From positions 420,033 through 484,032 of the forward strand of contig NMRB01000005.1 of the NCBI GenBank assembly GCA_002633025.1: DNA of 64,000 nucleotides, written 5' to 3'. Position 1 is the first letter of the stretch, and each line of letters starts with the position of its first letter. The position numbers and the translations under genes were made by a program. This stretch comes from Notospermus geniculatus. Taxonomy: Eukaryota; Nemertea; Pilidiophora; Heteronemertea; Lineidae. A model generated the notes under the pieces. It ran no database searches, had not been told where the DNA came from, and saw nothing but the letters and a program-made list of their open reading frames with translations. Below are positions 59,906 to 64,000 of this stretch, in pieces.

Positions 59906-62900
59906 AAAGAATACCCTGCCTAACAAGTGCCCAGGCCAAGCTTGCGAGGGTAGATGACTTGTCTCAGATGGTCGGGCCACTCACAGAGGAAGCGATCGTA
60001 CAGATATTAAAAGCAAGATTCCAAGCGGAAAAATACTTGGTGTGTATTCTACAACCTTTGGCTAAAAATGAATGACTTTTAAGAATGATTTCCACATAGG
60101 CCTACTCATCAATATAAACACATACATGTATCTGATTGAAGATGTCGTCTGCTCATGCTCATGTTTGATGCTTTCCTCTCCTGTTCCAGATGAGTATTGG
60201 CCCGTCATTACTCCTCGTCAACCCAACCAATCAGAAACCATTTCCCAAGGTGCTTTACGGTTTACCGACATCGGTCCCAGAGATTCAAAATGAGATTAGC
60301 CAGATAGTGACACGGTATATCGAGAGTGGACACTCGCAAGCTATCATCCTCGGGTAAGACGAGAAGTGTCGTCATGTTTTCGTCATTGCAAACTCTTTAC
60401 AGGGATCGTGACCTACAAATGTAACAAACACAGTTGTTGCTGTGCCTGACCTCACCATCTTATCCTTCAGTCTCCACTCTTTCACACAAAGTGACTGGAG
60501 GTCTTGATATTTCAGTATGGCCCACACTTGCCTGTGTGCCCTGCCGCTGCTGGCAAAGCAATCTTCTTCTGTAATCTCATTCTCAAGAGAAAGTGTCTTT
60601 AAATTCAAAAGTGTCATAACTTCATCTGATTGGTTCTTTTCCAGTGGATACAGTGGCTCCGGTAAAACATACACGTCACACATCCTCCTGAGAGAACTTT
60701 ACGAGTTTATTGGAGGAGGTTCAGTCACGGACAGCTTCAAACACGTCTCATCAGCTTTGACGGTCATCCAGTCGCTTGGTTCTGCTTCAACGGCAAGCAA
60801 CCGCCATGCAAGTCGAGTGGTACGTATGGACACCTACATGTTTTGTCCCATTCATCGCCAGGGATGTCAGTTCTGTTCTCTTCTCTCCTCTGCTCTGTCC
60901 TCCCTCATTGGTCCACAGAAGAAATACCAAATATGCCGGTTCCATGTTTTCACTTTGTTTTTCATTTCCAGGGATATTTCCTTGAAAACCAGATCTCAGA
61001 TCTCTCAATCACGAAAACAAAGATCAACTGCTACTTTCTTGACCAGGTAAGACATTACGGTAAAAGTCTTCGACGTCTCAAGTGATACATTCGGATTCAT
61101 CTCTTTCTGATTTAAGTTCAAGAGAACTTGAGACAGTTTAACTGATGGACCCTGTAGACTAAGGTTATGACTTCCCCAAGTCCACTCACACAAAATTTCT
61201 TCCTGTACACCAGGCCAGGGTGACCGAGCCACCACCAGGGGAGAGGAACTTCCAGATGTTCTACCAGATGCTGGCTGGTCTGACACAGGAGGAGAAAGGT
61301 AAGTTGATGGGGTGCTGGCCCATTCTTGTTCACTAACATACTGAGTCCAAAGCTATCTCCATGTCTTAAGATTATCTTCTGAAAACTCATTCAGCATGAT
61401 TCCTTTAACAGTATTCATTGAGTTTCTTTCGATTTCCACGCAGTCAAACTCCATCTCGATGGGTATCAGCCAGACGACTTCAGGCTCCTTCCCCATCAAG
61501 TCATTGACCACGGCGATCTGAAGACAAGCTTCACAACATGGAAGGTAGGCAAACACCATTCAGAACAGGGTATACTTCATCTTAATCTTAATAAAAACAC
61601 CAATGTTATGGTGACTTTCATCATTCAAAGTTTTACAGACATAGGTTTTAACTTCACAAGATTGTTGGGGTATTTTGCACTTTGCCACCTCAGGAATGTC
61701 AACCCTGTAGATTTCTGATTCGAACGGTATGGATGTCTTTTCTCCAATTCTAGGCATCCTTAGCAGAACTTGGTATCCCTTTCTACGACGTGATGAGAAT
61801 CCTCGCAGCTGTGTTGTTACTCGGCAACGTCACGTTTCACCAGGTCGATTCATCCCAGGCGGATCCCATCCCTAGCACAGGTAACCGATCAGATTTTCAT
61901 CTCTAAGTTTCAGCACCAATCGATCAACTGTTTTCAGTTGTCGTCATTGCCATCATGGCAGGACATTCCATTGTGTCAACACCAAGACCAAGCTTTGTGG
62001 GATGCAATGGGCTCTTGAAGCTACACGAAATGAAAGTGCTGTGCCAGGAGTTTGTCTACCGTCTACTGCTACGTTCATGAGTCCGTCCCTCTCTCTATTT
62101 CAGAAGCTTCCTCCGTAGCTGCCCTCCTTGGTGTAACTGGTGCCAAGCTGTACACAGCCCTGACCATGAGGACGTCTAACGTGGGAGGACAGAAAGTCAA
62201 GTCAAAACTCGACCCACCAAATGTAAGGGTGATGTAATGCTTCTGTATTCCATAGGTCTTTGGTCTATTCGCACTGGAATTCAACCCCAGTTTGTGTTTC
62301 ATTCAAAATGTCCTTTGTTTCAGGTGTTAAAGAATCGTAACTCACTAGCCAAGGCGTTGTTCACGCGGACTCTGGCAGCCATCGTGAAGAGAGCCAATAC
62401 CATGAAGCGACCAAGTTCAGGATCAACCATCAGCTCTGACAGTTGTGACTCCATGCACCTCTCTGGACAAGGTGGGTCTGACTTGAACGGCAGTCTCCGA
62501 TTGCGACGTTGTTGTATCCTATGTCTGTTGGGGAGACGAGGATTATATTTTGAGAATTTCTGTTGCAGATTTATTAACCAGCACGCCCACAAAGTATCCC
62601 GGCACACCAAAGACTCCATCAAGTCAGCACAGCTCCAATCAAACTGGTTCTGGCTTCATTGGAATTGTGGACATGTTTGGATTCGAACTCACTCAGGTAA
62701 GTTTGGATATTTTGTGGTGACAGAGGCCATGCGGTGTTTAAAGATAAAATGCCCATCATGACCCTAATGCTTACCTTTAGTGATAGCATAACCTCTGTTA
62801 TTGGCTCTCTTCCTTTCATGTTGGTTACCTCATTTTGTAGTCACCATTTTGGAGAATATGAAATAGAAATCGGGTTTGTAAGGTGAAAGACATTGCTTCC

Positions 62901-63822
62901 TACCAGAATCGAACCCACGGACCCTCGCATAAGGCATCAATCGCCAGCACTAAGGGGCAGCGCGCCCCAAACCACTAGGCCAAAATTCAATGGCCCATGT
63001 CACCATTTTGGAGAAATAGCTGAACGAGCATGGAAGATATTATCTGCCCACACTTGTCACTCAATATGTAAATTACACTTGTATTTCAGGTGAATCGGTT
63101 TGAACAGTTATGCATCAACATGTGCTCCGAGGTGCTGGAACACATCTACACCACCCATCTGTTCCGTAACCCCCTCGATTGTCAGAGGGAGGAAGGTATT
63201 GAGATGGGTATTGACTACATCGATAACACAGCCGTCGTGGAGATTTTGTCAGCCAAGGTAATTGAAAATTTGGCGTGCATCGTTTGATGTCAACCAGAGA
63301 TCACGTGGTATGCTGGGAGTTCACACGACAAAACCAAGAATTGAGAGATCCAATGATAATTTTGTGAGACCTCGTGTAACAAACTTGTCACTTTGTTTAT
63401 TTTCAGAGGACGGGCCTACTTTCTATCTTGAATATAGAAACTTATCAACAGAGCAGTCCGGCTGAGTTCCTCAGTCAACTTAACTCTGTTCATGGTGCTA
63501 AAACAACGTAAGTTTACTTCAGTTGTCAACATTTTCATTCACCACACTCTCCTTGATTTGATGATTGTGGGGGAGAGTGTTCCTGACCCTATGCAGCCTT
63601 CAATGAATTTAAACTTCTGTTCCAGTCTATTTCAAACAGATGAGAGGAGTCTCACTTTTACAATCACCCACTACGGGAAGAAGCAGACGTACGACGCCAG
63701 CAGTTTCCTGGACACGAATCATGACAGCATTCCTGATGATGTTGTTTGTGTCTTTGCCAAACAGAATTGTAACTTTGGGTTTGTCAGCCATCTTTTTTGT
63801 GGAGATCTGAGGAATTATTCAG
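59906..63822 (+). CDS. Unconventional myosin motor domain (13 exons, continues past the window)
   Basis: Exons: 59906-60039, 60190-60353, 60645-60819, 60972-61046, 61214-61298, 61444-61544, 61754-61880, 62104-62222, 62324-62471, 62569-62696, 63090-63257, 63407-63507 and 63626-63822 (phase 1 at the end). All phases match, giving about 574 residues. Recognisable blocks: VDDLSQM, IGPSLLLVNP, P-loop GYSGSGKT (usual GESGAGKT), switch I region SNRHASRVGYF (usual N.NSSRFGKF), GERNFQMFYQMLAGL, LAAVLLLGNVTF, LAKALFTRTLAAIVKRAN, switch II DMFGFE, relay NRFEQLCINMCSE, and FTITHYGKKQTYD. A ~55-residue Ser/Thr/Pro-rich insertion precedes switch II. Class is uncertain; a divergent class such as XVI or the dachs-like XX is a candidate. 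It binds actin and possibly nucleotide, but hydrolysis may be weak. Confidence 0.92.
62886..62985 (-). mobile_element. tRNA-derived SINE head in a myosin intron
   Basis: On the minus strand an A-box-like TAGTGGTTTGG (62977-62967) and a B box GGTTCGATTCT (62915-62905) are spaced as in a Pol III promoter. The sequence between them does not give normal D and anticodon arms, so it is not a functional tRNA. Confidence 0.5.
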
Positions 63823-64000
63823 GTGAGTGGCAAGGAATTAGATACAGATCATTTCAAACATAAAACAGAGATACGAAACATGATGAAAACATTGGGAAGA
63901 ATCATTGATCAGACTTCGGCCTAGTAATGGCATGAGGAGGCACAACAAATGAACAGTGTCACCCGATGTCCATGGTTAGAAGACAAGATTTCATGGACTG

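Noticed and set aside
1-64000. Autonomous transposons, retroelement pol genes or integrated viral genes
   Set aside because: No transposase, reverse transcriptase, integrase or capsid-like frame was recognised; mobile DNA here is non-autonomous.

Overview
This is eukaryotic, intron-rich genomic DNA. GT-AG introns, short exons, abundant foldback/MITE-like repeats and the gene content point to a bilaterian marine invertebrate. I cannot fix the phylum from the sequence alone: a lophotrochozoan or an invertebrate deuterostome both fit. There are no prokaryotic operons, CRISPR arrays, rRNA genes or convincing tRNA genes.

Layout. (1) 1-13 kb is mostly non-coding and repeat-bearing. Two well-formed plus-strand exons (1128-1223 and 3020-3145) join in frame and are the visible part of an unidentified gene. 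A ~1.18 kb direct duplication occupies 4.2-6.6 kb. (2) 13.5-33.7 kb, minus strand, holds a CCDC33 orthologue. I reconstructed 22 coding exons by hand with consistent splice phases, giving 1022 codons: a conserved N-terminal module, a proline-rich linker, a C2-like region and a C-terminal coiled coil. Its introns carry several foldback elements and tRNA-derived SINE heads. (3) 36.6-37.2 kb looks like a shared, divergent promoter region with CCAAT boxes, an E-box, an RFX X-box and splice donors leaving in both directions. (4) 37.4 kb to the right edge, plus strand: a long exon (37.49-38.61 kb), an 18 kb gap, then a 2.26 kb exon and 13 short exons encoding the motor domain of a divergent unconventional myosin that runs off the window. 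(5) 41.4-55.3 kb, minus strand: five intronless rhodopsin-class GPCR paralogues in tandem, interleaved with a duplicated ~43-codon exon-like module and minisatellite-like 5' flanks. If the 37.5 kb exon and the myosin are one gene, the whole GPCR array is nested antisense in one of its introns.

Most interesting points. The myosin carries a long, low-complexity, tyrosine-motif-rich N-terminal region with five YxxM motifs (the PI3K p85 SH2-docking consensus) spread over two distant exons. Its P-loop and switch I are altered, and a Ser/Thr/Pro-rich insertion sits just before switch II. The GPCR array shows lineage-specific expansion with co-duplicated flanking modules. One 679-bp element upstream of GPCR 1 has 24-bp perfect inverted ends and TA flanks, and its insertion site can be read from the surrounding repeat.

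Limits. Exon boundaries come from reading splice consensus and phase, without transcripts. Untranslated exons, the link between the 37.5 kb exon and the 57 kb exon, and the identity of the left-edge gene are inference. The window contains an N gap (49158-49467) and single Ns (4564, 5403, 21517, 42752).
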